NCBI RefSeq assembly: GCF_042477335.2
Contig: NC_091245.1
Location: 112,750,501 to 112,814,500 of the forward strand
DNA: 64,000 nt
Reading direction: 5' to 3'
Source of the DNA: Ovis canadensis
Taxonomy: Eukaryota > Chordata > Mammalia > Artiodactyla > Bovidae
The notes below the pieces were generated by a model. The model made no database searches, had not been told where the DNA came from, and saw nothing but the letters and a program-made list of their open reading frames with translations. Made by a program: the position numbers and the translations under genes. Below, in pieces: positions 35,962 to 47,135 of this stretch; the stretch's first letter is position 1, and the number at the start of each line of letters is the position of its first letter.

Positions 35962-36285
35962 GGCAAGGAGCCTCTGAAAAGGACTCAGCCTCAACAGTGG
36001 TGAAAGGCTTTGTAGGGGGTTCAGTGATTCTCTCCCTGAACATTTCAGTGGATGCAGAAATTGAGCACATCACCTGGAGTGGCCCCAAAGAAGCTTTTGC
36101 TTTAGCACTCCCAAGTGGAAAGATTTTTTGGTTAGACAAAAGCTACCAAGGGCGAATAAACATCCCAGAAAGCAACTATTTGTCTATTAACAATCTGACT
36201 CTGAAAGATGCTGGTTCATACAAAGCCTGGATAAACCAAAAGGGATCTAAAGACATCGATGAGAGATTCATCTTATATATCTATG
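35962..36285 (+). CDS. LY9: LY9 exon 2, Ig V1 domain (open)
   Basis: Acceptor TCTCTGCAG and donor G|GTGAGT bound a phase-1/phase-1 exon encoding the membrane-distal V domain, the part that makes homophilic contacts in LY9. It reads KDSASTVVKGFVGGSVILSL, then IEHITWSGPKEAF, SINNLTLKDAGSYKAWINQ and FILYIY. It has the DAGSY core motif and N-glycosylation sequons NIS and NLT. It lacks the usual V-domain cysteine pair, as is normal for SLAM V domains. The frame is open only if entered in phase 1; from the duplicated exon 1 it would be read in another frame. Confidence 0.9.
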
Positions 36286-36489
36286 GTGAGTTCTAAAGAG
36301 CATGTGTGAGCTTTGACCTTTTATTTTTAAAAGCAGTCTTTTTTCCTCTCCAGGAATTTATCTAAGATGAAGAGAGCAATGATGTTGGCCATTTTCACCC
36401 AATTCCATAAATACAGATGTCAAGAGCGAAAAACAACCAAAATATGGTTAAGAGCCATTTAGAGTCTCTCTCTGTTAATATACTTTATC

Positions 36490-36860
36490 CATCTTGTTAG
36501 AGTTGCCATAACAAAATATCACAGACTGGGTCACTTAAACAACTGGAATTCATTTTTCTCACAGTTCTGGAGGGTTGAAGCCCGAGATCAAGGTGTCAGC
36601 AAGCTTGATTTCTTCTGAGCCTCACTGCTTGGCTTGCAGGTGGCCAGCACTTCAGCATGTCCTCACATGGTGGTCCCTCTGTCCGCACTGTCTTAGTCTC
36701 CTCTCTTTACAAGGACACCAGTCATACTGGGTTAAGGCCCACATTACAACCCCACTTTAACTTAATTATCTCTTTAAAGGCTCTGTCTCCAAATACAGCC
36801 ACATTCTGAGGCACTAGGGATTATGACTTCAACATAGGAATTTTTATTCAGCCCACTGAA
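36490..36860 (+). repeat. Old mammalian interspersed repeat, copy 2
   Basis: Same family as 6016-6356: ATCACAGACTGGGTCACTTAA, CACAGTTCTGGAGG, CCTCACATGGTGG, ending near GACTTCAACATAGGAATTTT. Confidence 0.6.
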
Positions 36861-37194
36861 TAAAAATAAAGATAGCACTGTGGTCTCTGGCCCCCCAAAA
36901 CTCTTGTTTTTGTCACAAAATACATTAACCTCATCTCAATAGCCCCCAAAGTCTTAACTCATTCCATCATCAAATTCAAAATCTTATCTAGGTATCATCT
37001 AAATCATATGTATGTGAGATGTGAGGCAAAATTCCTCTCCAGTTATGGACCTGTGAAACCAGACAAGTTACCTGCTTTCATGTTGGCACAGGGACACAAT
37101 AGACATTTACATTCCAAAAGGGAGAAATTGGAAAGAAAAAAGGGGTCACAGGTCCCAAGGAAGTCTAACCCTATTAAGGCAAATTCCATTAGGT

Positions 37195-37680
37195 TTTTAA
37201 AAAAATTTTATTGGGGTATAATTGATTTACAATGTAGTGTTAGTTTCAGATGTACTGCATAGTAAATCTGTTACACATGTGTGTATATCCACTCTTTCTT
37301 AGATTCTTTTCCCATATAGGCCATTACAGAATATTGAGTAGAGTCCCTGTGCTATGCACAGGGACCTATACAGTAGTTCCCTGTGCTATACAGTAGGTCC
37401 CTATTAGTTAATCTGTTTTATATGTAGTACTGTGTATATGTCAATACCAATCTCCTAATTTCTCCTTCTCCTTCTCTAGTAACCAGTTTATTTTTTACAT
37501 ATGTAACTCTATTTCTGTTTTACAGATGTTTATTTTTAAGATTCCATGTATAAGCAATATCATATGATGTCTTTCTCTGTTTGACTTACTTCACTCTGTT
37601 CGACAATCTCTAGGCCCATTCATGTTGCTATAAACGGAATTCTTTCTTTTTTTATGACTGAGCACTGCATCTTTTTAAGG
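37195..37680 (-). mobile_element. Old L1 3' end, antisense
   Basis: Starts AAAAAATTTTATTGGGGTATA, then TTACAATGTAGTGTTAGTTTC and a body typical of an older mammalian L1 3' UTR. It is more diverged than the L1 at 39022 and of a different subfamily. Confidence 0.7.
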
Positions 37681-38112
37681 TTCAAGAACCACCCCCACCA
37701 ACACACCCTGGGCCTACATCCTTTAGGCCCATGATGCCAGTGGCAGACCCGTGGGGGGTCTGAACTTCCCATGGGGTCATTCTTCCCTTTTCCTGAAGGA
37801 TAAGGGATGATCTCAGCTGGATATCTCTACTGCCTCATTCTTGAAAATCCCCCAAATCAGATAGCCTTCCTTCATTTAGTGCCATCTGTGTCTGTTTAGT
37901 CCAAGCTGGCAGAATTTCTACGTAGATAGTTGATTGGATCCATGCATCACACCATTGTCTATCCATACTCTCAGTGTTTTCTTCAGACACAAATTCTCAT
38001 TTTTTGCAATATAGATAGACGGAGACGTTTCCAAATCTTCAAATTCTGGTTTCTTCTTGCTTAAAAATTCCTTCCTCAATTTATCTTTCCTTTCTGACAT
38101 TTTACTAGTAGT

Positions 38113-38350
38113 AAAAGGAGAAAACAGGCTTCTGGGGTAGTTCAGTTGGTAAAGAATCCACCTGCGATGCAGGAGACCTGGGTTCAATCCCTGGGTTGGG
38201 AACATCCCCTGGAGGAGGGCATGGCAACCCACTCCAGTATTCTTGCCTGAAGAATTCCACAAACAGAGGAGCCTGGCAGCCTACGGTCCATGGGGTCACA
38301 AAGAATTGGGCTCAACTGAGCGACTAAGCACAGCACAAAAGGAGAAAACA
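38113..38350 (+). repeat. Bov-tA SINE with TSD
   Basis: Perfect 14-bp duplication AAAAGGAGAAAACA at 38113-38126 and 38337-38350 around a sense SINE (GGCTTCTGGGGTAGTTCAG to CTGAGCGACTAAGCACAG). Confidence 0.9.
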
Positions 38351-38799
38351 AGTAGTGCCCTCAGCGCTTTGCTTGGAGATCTCCTTAACTGAACAATAAG
38401 TTCATCACTTAAATGTTCAAAAGTAGAACTCAATTTGTCTAAGTTTTTTGCTGCTTTATAGTAAGTATCACTTTTCCTCCAATAACATGTTCTTCATTTT
38501 CAACAAATACTTTACCAGGAACACCGTTAATGTTTATATTTCTACCAATGTTATGTTGATGATAATACGTCTATCTCTGAGATAATAGAGGCTTTCTCTA
38601 CAGCTGTCTTCTTTCCTTTTAAACTCTTACCAGAATCACCTTTAACATCCCTATTTTTATGAACAGTCTCTTGAAGACAATCTAGGCTTTTTCTCATATG
38701 CATCTTAAAACTCTTCCAGCTTCTATCCATTAACCAGTTCCAAAGTCACTTCAACATTTTTGGGAATTTGTCACAGTAGCACCCCAGGTCTGGTGCAAA

Positions 38800-39021
38800 A
38801 GTGTATTGGTTGGCTAGGGCTGTCATAACAAAACAGAACAGACTGAGTGACTTAAACAAGAAAGATTTATTTTTTTCACAAGTCAGAAGGCTAGTTAAGA
38901 TGTCAGCAGGTTTGGTTTCTTCTGAGGCCTCTTTCCTTGGCTTGCACACGGTCACCTTCTTTCCCTGTGTCCTCAGATGGTTGTCTCTGTCTGTGTTGTC
39001 TTTATCTCAGTCTCCTTTTTT
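38800..39021 (+). repeat. Old mammalian interspersed repeat, copy 3 left half
   Basis: Same family as 6016 and 36490 (AGGGCTGTCATAACAAAACAG, GAGTGACTTAAACAAGAAAG, TGTGTCCTCAGATGG). It is split by the L1 that follows and continues at 41062. Confidence 0.6.
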
Positions 39022-41053
39022 GTTTTTTGTTTTTGTTTTTGTTTTTTAATTTATTTATTTATTTTAATTGGAGGCTAATAACTTTACAATATTGTAGTGG
39101 TTTTTGCCAAACATCGACATGAATCAGCCACAGGCCCACATGTGTTCCCCATCCAGAACCCTCCTCCCACCTCCCTCCCCATCCCATCCCTCTGGGTCAT
39201 CCCAGTGCACTGGCCCTGAGCACCCTGTCTCATGCATCAAACCTGGACCAGTGGTCCACTTCACACATGATAATATACACATTTCAATGCTACCCTCTCA
39301 AATCATCCCACCCTCGCCTTCTCCCACAGTCCAAAAGACTGTTCTTTACATCTGTGTCTCTTTTGCTGTCTTGCTTATAGGGTTATCATTACCATCTTTC
39401 TAAATTCCATATATATGTGTTAGTATACTGTATTGATGTTTTTCTTTCTGACTTACTTCACTCTGTATAATAGGCTCTAGTTTCATCCACCTCATTAGAA
39501 CTGATTCAAATGTATTCTTTTTAATACCTGAGTAATATTCCATTGTGTATATGTACCACAGCTTTCTTATCCATTCGTCTGCCAATGGACATCTAGGTTG
39601 CTTCCATGTCCTGGCTATTGTAAACAGTGCTGTGATGAACACTGGGGTAACATGGGTCTCTTTCAATTCTGGTTTCCTCGGTGTGTATGCCCAGTAGTGG
39701 GATCGATGGGTTGTATGGCAGTTCTATTTCCAGATTTTTAAGGAATCTCCACACTGTTCTCCATAGTGGCTGTACTAGTTTGCATTCCCACCAACAGTGT
39801 AGGAGGGTTCCCTTTTCTCCACACCCTCTCCAGCATTTATTGCTTGCAGATTTTTGGATGGCAGCCATTCTGACTGGTGTGAAGTGGTACCTCATTGTGG
39901 TTTTGATTTGCATTTCTCTAATAATGAGTGATGTGGAGCATCTTTTCATGTGTTTGTTAGCCATCTGTATGTCTTCTTTGGAGAAATGTCTGTTTAAGTC
40001 TTTGGGCCATTTTTTGATTGGGTCATTTATTTTTCTGGAGTTGAACTGCAGGAGTTGTTTGTATATTTTTAAGATTAATTCTTTGTCAGTTACTTTATTT
40101 GCTATTATTTTCTCCCATTCTGAAGGCTGTCTTTAAACCTTGCTTGTAATTTCCTTCATTGTACAAAAGCTTTTAAGTTTAATTAGGTCCAATTTGTTTA
40201 TTTTTGCTTTTACTTCCATTATTCTAGGAGGTGGGTCATAGAGGATCCTGCTGTGATTTATGTCAGAGAATGTTTTGCCTATGTTTTCCTCTAAGAATTT
40301 TATAGTTCCTGGTCTTAAATTTAGATCTTTAATCCATTTTGAGTTTATTTTTGTGTATGGTGTTAGAAAGTGTTCTAGTTTCATTCTTTTACAAGTGGTT
40401 GACCAGTTTTCCCAGCACCACTTGTTAAAGGGTTTGTCTTTTCCCCATTGTATATTCTTGCCTCTTTTGTCAAAGATAAGGCATCCATATGTGTGTGGAT
40501 TTATCTCTGGGCTTACTATTTTGTTCCATTGATCTATATTTCTGTCTTTGTGCCAGTACCATACTGTCTTAATGACTGTGGCTTTGTAGTAGAGCCTGAA
40601 GTCATGCAGGTTGATTCCTCCAGTTCCATTCTTCTTTCTCAGGATTGCTTTAGCTATTTGAGGTGTTTTTTTTTTTTTTTTTGTATTTCCATACAAATTG
40701 TGAAATTATTTGTTCTAGTTCTCTTAAAAATACCATTGGTAGCTTGATAGGGACTGCATTAAATCTATAGATTGCTTTGGGTAGGATACTCATTTTCACT
40801 ATATTGATTTTTCTGATCCATGAACATGGTATATTTCTCCATCTCTTTGTGTCCTCTTTGATTTCTTTCATCAGTGTTTTATAGTTTTCTATATATAGGT
40901 CTTTTGTTTCTTTAGGTAGATATATTCCTAAGTATTCTATTCTTTTTGTTGCAATGGTGAATGGAATTGTTTCCTTAATTTCTCTTTTTGTTTTCTCATT
41001 GTTAGTGTATAGGAATGCAAGGGATTTCTGTGTGTTAATTTTATATCCTGCAA
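39022..41053 (-). mobile_element. 5'-truncated L1, antisense
   Basis: About 2.03 kb from a T-rich (poly-A) end and AATTGGAGGCTAATAACTTT to RT-region sequence. Closely related to 22004-26188. Open - strand pieces (39964-39593, 40696-40133) carry L1 ORF2 C-terminal sequence ([40 protein letters not shown]). CCTTTTTT at 39014-39021 and 41054-41061 is a likely 8-bp target duplication in the host repeat. Confidence 0.85.
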
Positions 41054-41061
41054 CCTTTTTT

Positions 41062-41215
41062 TAGGACATCAATCATGTTGGACTAGGGACCATCCTAATG
41101 ACCTGATTTTAAATTAATTACCTTTGTTTCCAAATACAGTCCTATATTCAATCACACTCCGAGGTACTAGGGGTTTAAGACTTCAACATATGCATTTGGT
41201 GTGGGGGGGAACAAA
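41062..41215 (+). repeat. Old mammalian interspersed repeat, copy 3 right half
   Basis: Resumes the repeat broken at 39021: GGACATCAATCATGTTGGAC to AGACTTCAACATATGCATTT. Confidence 0.6.
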
Positions 41216-41626
41216 ATTAAGCCTATCGCTTAATTTTTCTATCATATTGTTTGACCTGCTTTTCTGATTCATAGGGAGCTCTGTGTATATCAAGGAAGTG
41301 GAATTCTATGCTGTTAAGAGAAACAGAAATAACCAACTTAATATTTACTAATATACAACAATTTCTAAAATATATTATTAAAAATTTTATAAGCTTCAGG
41401 ACTATGTATAATATGCTATCATACATGTGTCTATAACTAGAATATCTCTGAAAAGATCAACAAGAAATTCATAACACTAATTCCCTCCAGGAACAATAAT
41501 TCCTAAGGAGAAAAATTAGGTGGCTAGGGGCAAAAGAGCTTGTTTCTTTGTGTGTGTATGTATACCTTTTGTATCTTTGCAATTTCAATTTTATATATTG
41601 CCTATTCCAAAAAAAAAAAAAGTGAA

Positions 41627-41658
41627 CTTACACACACACACATGCACACACACACACT
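41627..41658. repeat. (CA)n-type simple repeat
   Basis: Short interrupted CA repeat (CACACACACACATGCACACA) within LY9 intron 2. Confidence 0.85.
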
Positions 41659-41794
41659 GTGAACAGAGGAGATGGAACAAAAGGGAAGGAGAGGACCAGG
41701 AAGAAAGTCTGAAAGCAAAATGGATTCCAAATTTAGACCAAAAGGCAAGGGCAACTCAAATTATATAGGTAGAGCTTCCAACTCCCTAGAGTCT

Positions 41795-41930
41795 GAGGCT
41801 AGCTCAATTCATTCATTTATTAATAATTACCAACAATTCATGAGTGCCTTTTATGGGTCAAGCAGATGCTGGATGTTCAGGTATGGATACTGGCTCTGTC
41901 TTTAAGGAATTCACAGACTGGTTGGGGCGG
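41795..41930. repeat. Probable L2 LINE remnant
   Basis: TTCATTCATTTATTAATAATT, then TGAGTGCCTTTTATGGGTCA and a body resembling the L2 3' end. Highly diverged; recognised by eye only. Confidence 0.4.
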
Positions 41931-42182
41931 GGGGGGAGAGTATTCAGACTATTGTCATGTAGTCACAGTGATAACACCTGTAGAGGGTACTAGGAAAGCA
42001 GAGGAAAGGCACTCAACCTTTGTGGGAAACTATGTAAAAAAAAAAGAAAAACTTCCCACAGGAACAGACAATGCTGGCCTCTCCCTTCCGCCCTCTGCTC
42101 TTCTACCATCCCCTTCTTTTTCCCTTAGCCCTTTCCTACTGGGGAAGCAGTCAGAGTATTTTCATTGCCATTGTCCTTGCAG

Positions 42183-42458
42183 AACAGCTGCAGGAGCCCC
42201 AAGTCACCATACAGTCTGTGAACATGTCTGAGAACGTCTCCTGTACCATCACCCTGGTATGCTCTGTGGAGGGGGCAGGGGGAGATATTCAGTACAAATG
42301 GACTTCGAGGGATCCTCATGCTTCTGAATCCTGGGGGCACCCTACTCTCACCATCTCTTGATTGCCCTGTGACGCAGACCTACCATACACCTGCACAGCC
42401 AAGAACCCTGTCAGCCAGAGCAGCTCCCACCCTGTCCATGTTTCACAGTTCTGTACAG
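42183..42458 (+). pseudogene. LY9: LY9 exon 3, Ig C2-1 domain, with premature stop
   Basis: Acceptor TCCTTGCAG and donor AG|GTAACT; phases 1/1. It encodes EQLQEPQVTIQSVNMSENVS, then [29 protein letters not shown] and a final QFCT, with the extra cysteines that form the second disulfide of SLAM C2 domains. An in-frame TGA at 42359-42361 follows TLTIS, where an Arg is expected in LY9. One transition at a CpG (CGA to TGA) explains it. The rest of the exon is open. Confidence 0.88.
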
Positions 42459-42952
42459 GTAACTGGCTCCACTAAGACCCAAAAGTAGTCTAAGCAGCTA
42501 TAGAGTCTAAACCCCAGGATTCTGGCAGGACACATATGAAGTAGTGAGGTAAGAGAATAGACTTGCAGATTCCTTTTTCTCTACCCTCAAGAGGCTAAGA
42601 GAGACTGACAGGGGACTTAGGCACTCCCAGGGCACTGTGAAACCCTAAGAGTCTGCAGAGAGAGGGAAAGAAAGTATGGATGCAGAAATCTAGATTGCTC
42701 TTTGCTGGGGTAGGGGTGTCTCCTAGGATGTCCTCAAAAGGGCAGAGAGGCAGGAGAGGCCTAGGGATGCACTAGGCAGAGCCAGGTGCTTACTTGGCAT
42801 GACATGTGAAAGCAGGAGGTATGCTTCATCAGAAAAGTGGGGAAGGGATCCTGGGCAGGAGGGTTTCTGGGACTTCAGTCCCTTCAGGCAGGCTGAGGGT
42901 CAAAGGGTCAGGACCAGTAGCTGAAATTGCAATATCTCATCTCTGACTACAG
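42459..42952. other. LY9 intron 3
   Basis: Short unique intron; nothing else recognised. Confidence 0.7.
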
Positions 42953-43291
42953 ATCTAGGAGCCTCCCAAGGAGGACAAATGGGGGAGATGGTGCTGGGGG
43001 TCCTGGGGGAGCCAATCACCCTGTCCCTGGCACTCCTGGACAGTCAGCACATAGACAATGTTGTCTGGATGTTTAACACGTCTCTTATCAGCAAAGAGTA
43101 GAGAGAAGAAGCAACAGCCAATCAGCTCGTTGAGTTCAAGGATCTGGATCAGAACACAGTGTGGGTCTCGAGCCAAGACTACTCTCTAAAGATTGTCCAG
43201 CTGAAGATGGAGCACACTGGCATCTACCACGCCTATGTGAGCTCAAATGCCACAGTTGCCAGTGTGAAGCACATCAATCTGTGCATTTACC
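42953..43291 (+). pseudogene. LY9: LY9 exon 4, Ig V2 domain, with premature stop
   Basis: Acceptor CTGACTACAG and donor C|GTGAGT; phases 1/1. It encodes the second V domain found in LY9 but not in two-domain SLAM receptors: DLGASQGGQMGEMVLGVLGE, VVWMFNTSLISKE, VWVSSQDYSLKIVQLKMEHT, GIYHAYVSSNATV, LCIY. A TAG at 43099-43101 directly follows LISKE. No indel is needed to align the sequence on either side. Confidence 0.88.
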
Positions 43292-44447
43292 GTGAGTTTC
43301 TGAGTTGAGCACCCATCATTAGATTCCTTTCCTGAAAGATTTCTCTCTTTCCTTCCTATCCCACCTCCCTCCTCCTACAAAATGCCTCAGACCACTAGGA
43401 CGACTACTCAGTTCACACCAGTCAGTTCACAGGAGGACAATACAACCAGCAGATGGGCAAAATCTCCCTGCTCAGAACCCGCTTCTTCTAGGTTTCCAGT
43501 TAAGCCTCAACCAAGCAACTTTTGGTACTTGCCCTGTCCTCCTGCATTGATTATTGGGTAGGACAAGGAACTCTCCAACATGTATTTTTACAGAACATTG
43601 CAATTTTGTATAAAGGCAAAGCTGGCTGGGATAAAATCATAGAAGACTGTGGACAAAGTCTTTAATATCCTGTGAGCTTCAAGAGCTTGGAAGGGTACTC
43701 ACCTTCCCTAAGTGTGAGGTATAGAACTCACACTATCCCTCCTCCACCTTGGGCTTCATTGGAGCTTTGCTGGACACTCTGTATGATTTATATTTGCCAG
43801 GTCCTTCACCTGTGCCATTCAGACATAGTCGACCTGTTTCCTGCCTGGGCGTGTTGGTGTCTCAGTACTTGGGAAAGGAGTCATAATCCATGATCCTGTT
43901 AAAATATGTAAGTCAGCTAGTTCACATCTATTGTTGCCTACTGTGACTCAAATATCAAAGAACCAGGAAGAAAACCAAGTAAAAGGAACAAGAAACTGGG
44001 AACAAAGGGTGCCAGCCATATGTTGCTTTTAAAATTGCTAGCACTTATTAAGTACTTACTCTGCAACAGTGCTCTGCTCTCCTTTCTGTGTTCCTTTTCT
44101 TGTGTAAGTAAACAAATTAGATGATGGGACCTCAGAGTGTAAGCCTTGGAGGGTCTCAGGGCAGGTGGAAGCATTGTGCTTATCTGCACTGAATGGTTTG
44201 CTTGTTCTTCACGATATACAATATAGAATGATGCAGCATGTTTTTTCACCTCTCATTAACTCCTCTATTTCACATATCTGAGCATCAAGTGGTAAGCTGA
44301 GATTTCATAGCAACCAAAGGAAAGGCCAGATGAACCTTCCCAGCCCTAAGGCAGTGTCAACACACAACTTCATGAATATGTTTTGAATGGCCCCTGCCCA
44401 GTGGGCGGGCCTGACTCCACATCTGGTCTGCCTTTCTCCTCACACAG
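43292..44447. other. LY9 intron 4
   Basis: 1.16 kb of unique-looking sequence with no exon or young repeat recognised. Confidence 0.6.
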
Positions 44448-44717
44448 AGAGGCTGAAGAAGCCAAAAGTCACGAGGAGCCTCGGGCTCACAAAGGATGGC
44501 ATCTGCAAAGTCAGCCTGACATGCTCAGTGGAGGACAGTGGACACAATGTAACACATGGATAGACCCCTCTGCCTAAAGGAGCTGTCATTTCCCAAGGGG
44601 GAGCTCACCTCAGCATCTCCTGGAGAAGTGGAGAAAAACACCCCAACTCCACCTGCACAGCCAGCAACCCTGTCAGCAACAGCTCCCAGCAGTTTCTTTC
44701 TAGGGACCTCTGTCCAG
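44448..44717 (+). pseudogene. LY9: LY9 exon 5, Ig C2-2 domain, with premature stop
   Basis: Acceptor CTCACACAG; phases 1/1. It encodes RLKKPKVTRSLGLTKDGICK, VSLTCSVEDSGHNVTHG, then TAG at 44561-44563 where the core Ig-fold Trp (TGG) is expected. It continues [38 protein letters not shown] and DLCP. The donor is G|GTTGCT, which fits consensus poorly after the GT. Confidence 0.88.
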
Positions 44718-45786
44718 GTTGCTCCCCATCTCTGTTCAGCCAGACCTCAGAGCCTTGGGTCCTTGGACCCAAGAGTTTTCCTTCCGAGTGGTTCTGTATG
44801 AAGTGCAGCAAGCAGAGTGAGAGTCTTTAGAGCAGCACATGCCAATAGAAATATAACAGAAGTCACATAGGTAATTTAAATTTTTAAGTCATATGGAAAA
44901 GGTAAAATTAATTTTAATCATATATTTTATTTTACCCAACATATCCAAAATATCATCCTTCAACATGTAATCAATACAAAGAATTAATTCATGACATAAT
45001 TTGCATTTCAGTTTGTATGAAGCTTTTGAAATCCAGGATGTACTTTACCCTTATGGCACATCTCAATGAAGATGCTAAATTCTCATGGGAAGTACTTGAT
45101 CTGTATTCAAATTTAATAAAACTTGACATTGAAAAAATATATTTATATCCAACTTGTTCCAAATATACTTGACAGTTTTTCAATTAGGAATTGAGTAACT
45201 ATTTTTAAATTTAAATTTTAATTAATTGAAATTAAATAGTTTAATTCCTCAGTCATACTAACCAAGATCACACAGCAAAAGCATAATTGAGATTCAACAT
45301 TCTGTGCTCTGCTCTTCCCTAGGGAGAAGTAGAGGGGGAAAAAAAAAGGAAGGTCATCCAGGGTGTGAAAATGCTGAGTCAGGCTGTGACTGGCAAATGG
45401 GTTTAGAGCCCTGATCAATAGTAATCTGGACCTAGAACTACCTACCTAGAACTCTCCTTATGCCATTTTTAGAGAAGGGCAGTGGTGTGATGGATAAGGG
45501 TGTTTTAGAGTCTGGCAGCCTGCATTCAAGTCCCAGCTCCAGTTCTCTGTGATGCTGGCCAAATAAACCTCACCATCAGGGATGGCGCCTGCCTTACTGC
45601 TATAATTTCTTGCTTAGAGGATGACTGCTCAATTCACAGCTGTAGCATGAATGAATGAAAAGGAATATTTTCTGCAATAGTGTGGGATTGTAAGAGGCAG
45701 GTAGGATGCCCATTTTGTTCTGTCCACAGTTTTCCCTAACTCTCTTGTTATTACTTATACTAATATCCCCCATTTCCTCTTCACAG
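44718..45786. other. LY9 intron 5, with old repeats
   Basis: 44835-45280 is AT-rich and resembles an ancient DNA-transposon remnant (AAATTTAAATTTTAATTAATT). 45480-45580 is a sense MIR SINE. No exon was seen. Confidence 0.45.
45480..45580 (+). repeat. MIR SINE remnant
   Basis: Core similarity in TTTAGAGTCTGGCAGCCTGC and ATTCAAGTCCCAGCTCCAG, typical of a MIR in sense. Confidence 0.6.
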
Positions 45787-45897
45787 GACCTGAGAGAAGC
45801 ACAGAGTTTTGGATCGGGCTCTCCCTGGTGGTTCTTTTCATCCTTCTGGGCTTTGGGATCTCTGGCTGGTGCTTTTGGAAGCAACAAAGACGATGGA
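45787..45897 (+). CDS. LY9: LY9 exon 6, transmembrane segment (open)
   Basis: Acceptor CTTCACAG. It reads GPERSTEFW, then a hydrophobic run IGLSLVVLFILLGFGISGW and a stop-transfer CFWKQQRRW, so the protein would be type I. The phase-1 end uses a weak donor, A|GTTTCT; if it is skipped, the frame meets TGA at 45903. The exon start completes a Gly codon with the phase-1 base of exon 5. Confidence 0.85.
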
Positions 45898-46859
45898 GTT
45901 TCTGAGATCAGGGACATCTGCCAGCACTAGGCCATTTCCTTGGAACCTTTAGAGACGTCCTTGTCCTCTTATAATCCCCTCCTACTCCTTCTCTCTCAAG
46001 ACCTCATTTCTTCTCAGAGTGATCAGGGAGGGGTGTCAGTGAGGACTCTTTAGTTGAAACCCAACTCAAACTAGCTTAGACAAAAAAGGGTGAGGAGAAG
46101 CGTAAGGGGAGTGAGTTGTTATCTGAGGGCTCATATGGTCAATCTTTGGGGAAGGAAAGGAAGAGCTGGCCTAGAGACAAATATCACCAGAGACTCAAAA
46201 GTCACTAGAGCGCTCCATCTTTCATCCCTATCTTTCCCTTTGAGCCAGCTTAGCTCTCTTTCCTCAGCCAGCTGAAGGGCAGGGTGGGTAAAATGTACCA
46301 AACAGAGCAGCTAGCAGCTCCAGAAGCACATGTACTAGTAGTTCAGACACCAGGAGGGGGGGGAAGATGTTTCCCCACCAACTCCAGTTTGCAGAACCTT
46401 AGAAACCTGATTGGCTCCACTTAAGTCATGACTTTTGCTTGGACTAATCACTGTGGGCAATAGGATGAACTTTTGTGATTGGCTGCTCTTTCTGGAATAT
46501 TGAAGGGAGATGGAACAGTTTCAGGAAGAACAGATTGGTTAGAACACAGGGTCCCTGGAAGAATTACTGTGAGTCAGCAAACCAAACAGATAAGTGGCTA
46601 CCACAGAAGGATTATAGCTCTCCCTTTCACAGAGATGGCAGGAGCCTGCAGAGCATTCTCCTCAGCTGAAAATGACCCTAGACTCTGGCCATCCCTTCCT
46701 GTGGGCTTGTACTCACATCAGGGTTCACCCTCCTCCCAAAAGCCTTTTCCCTGTCTACATCTTCAGAAATCTCTCTCCCTCTCCTCTGACTCACACAAAA
46801 TCAGAGACTCTCTCCTCTCACAGCCCTATTGACACTCCTTCTCTAACTTGGTTTCCCAG
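45898..46859. other. LY9 intron 6
   Basis: Unique-looking sequence without recognised exon or young repeat. Confidence 0.55.
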
Positions 46860-46913
46860 GTTCAGCCCCAGCTTTCAGTTCCAGTCAAGCTGAGGCATCA
46901 GTGAACACACCAG
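46860..46913 (+). CDS. LY9: LY9 exon 7, first tail exon (open)
   Basis: 54-bp exon, acceptor TTTCCCAG and donor G|GTAATG, phases 1/1. Encodes SAPAFSSSQAEASVNTP, matching the juxtamembrane tail of LY9. Confidence 0.8.
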
Positions 46914-46967
46914 GTAATGTGTCACCAATGACACAGGCTATGGGGTCCCAGGCCACACGGAAGCTCC

Positions 46968-47135
46968 AGAGCATGGCTACTCAGAGTGTGATCTGCATGT
47001 GAGACCAGCAACATGAGTATCCCCAGGAGCTTGTTAAAAATGCAAATCTTGGGCACCACCCCGTAATACTGAACATGAATCTGTATTTTAACGAGATCTG
47101 TAGGTGAGTCACAAGACCGTTAAAGGTTGAGAAGC
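46968..47135 (+). repeat. MER5-like (hAT-Charlie) MITE remnant
   Basis: TCAGAGTGTGATCTGCATGTG, AGGAGCTTGTTAAAAATGCAA, CTGTATTTTAACGAGATC and a GTTGAGAAGCAATG end follow the MER5A order. Confidence 0.7.

Larger units (their letters stand above)
36286..42182. other. LY9 intron 2
   Basis: 5.9 kb holding old repeats, an old L1 3' end, a Bov-tA and a younger truncated L1, listed separately. The unassigned parts (36286-36489, 36861-37194, 37681-38112, 38351-38799, 41216-41794, 41931-42182) show no exon. Confidence 0.6.
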
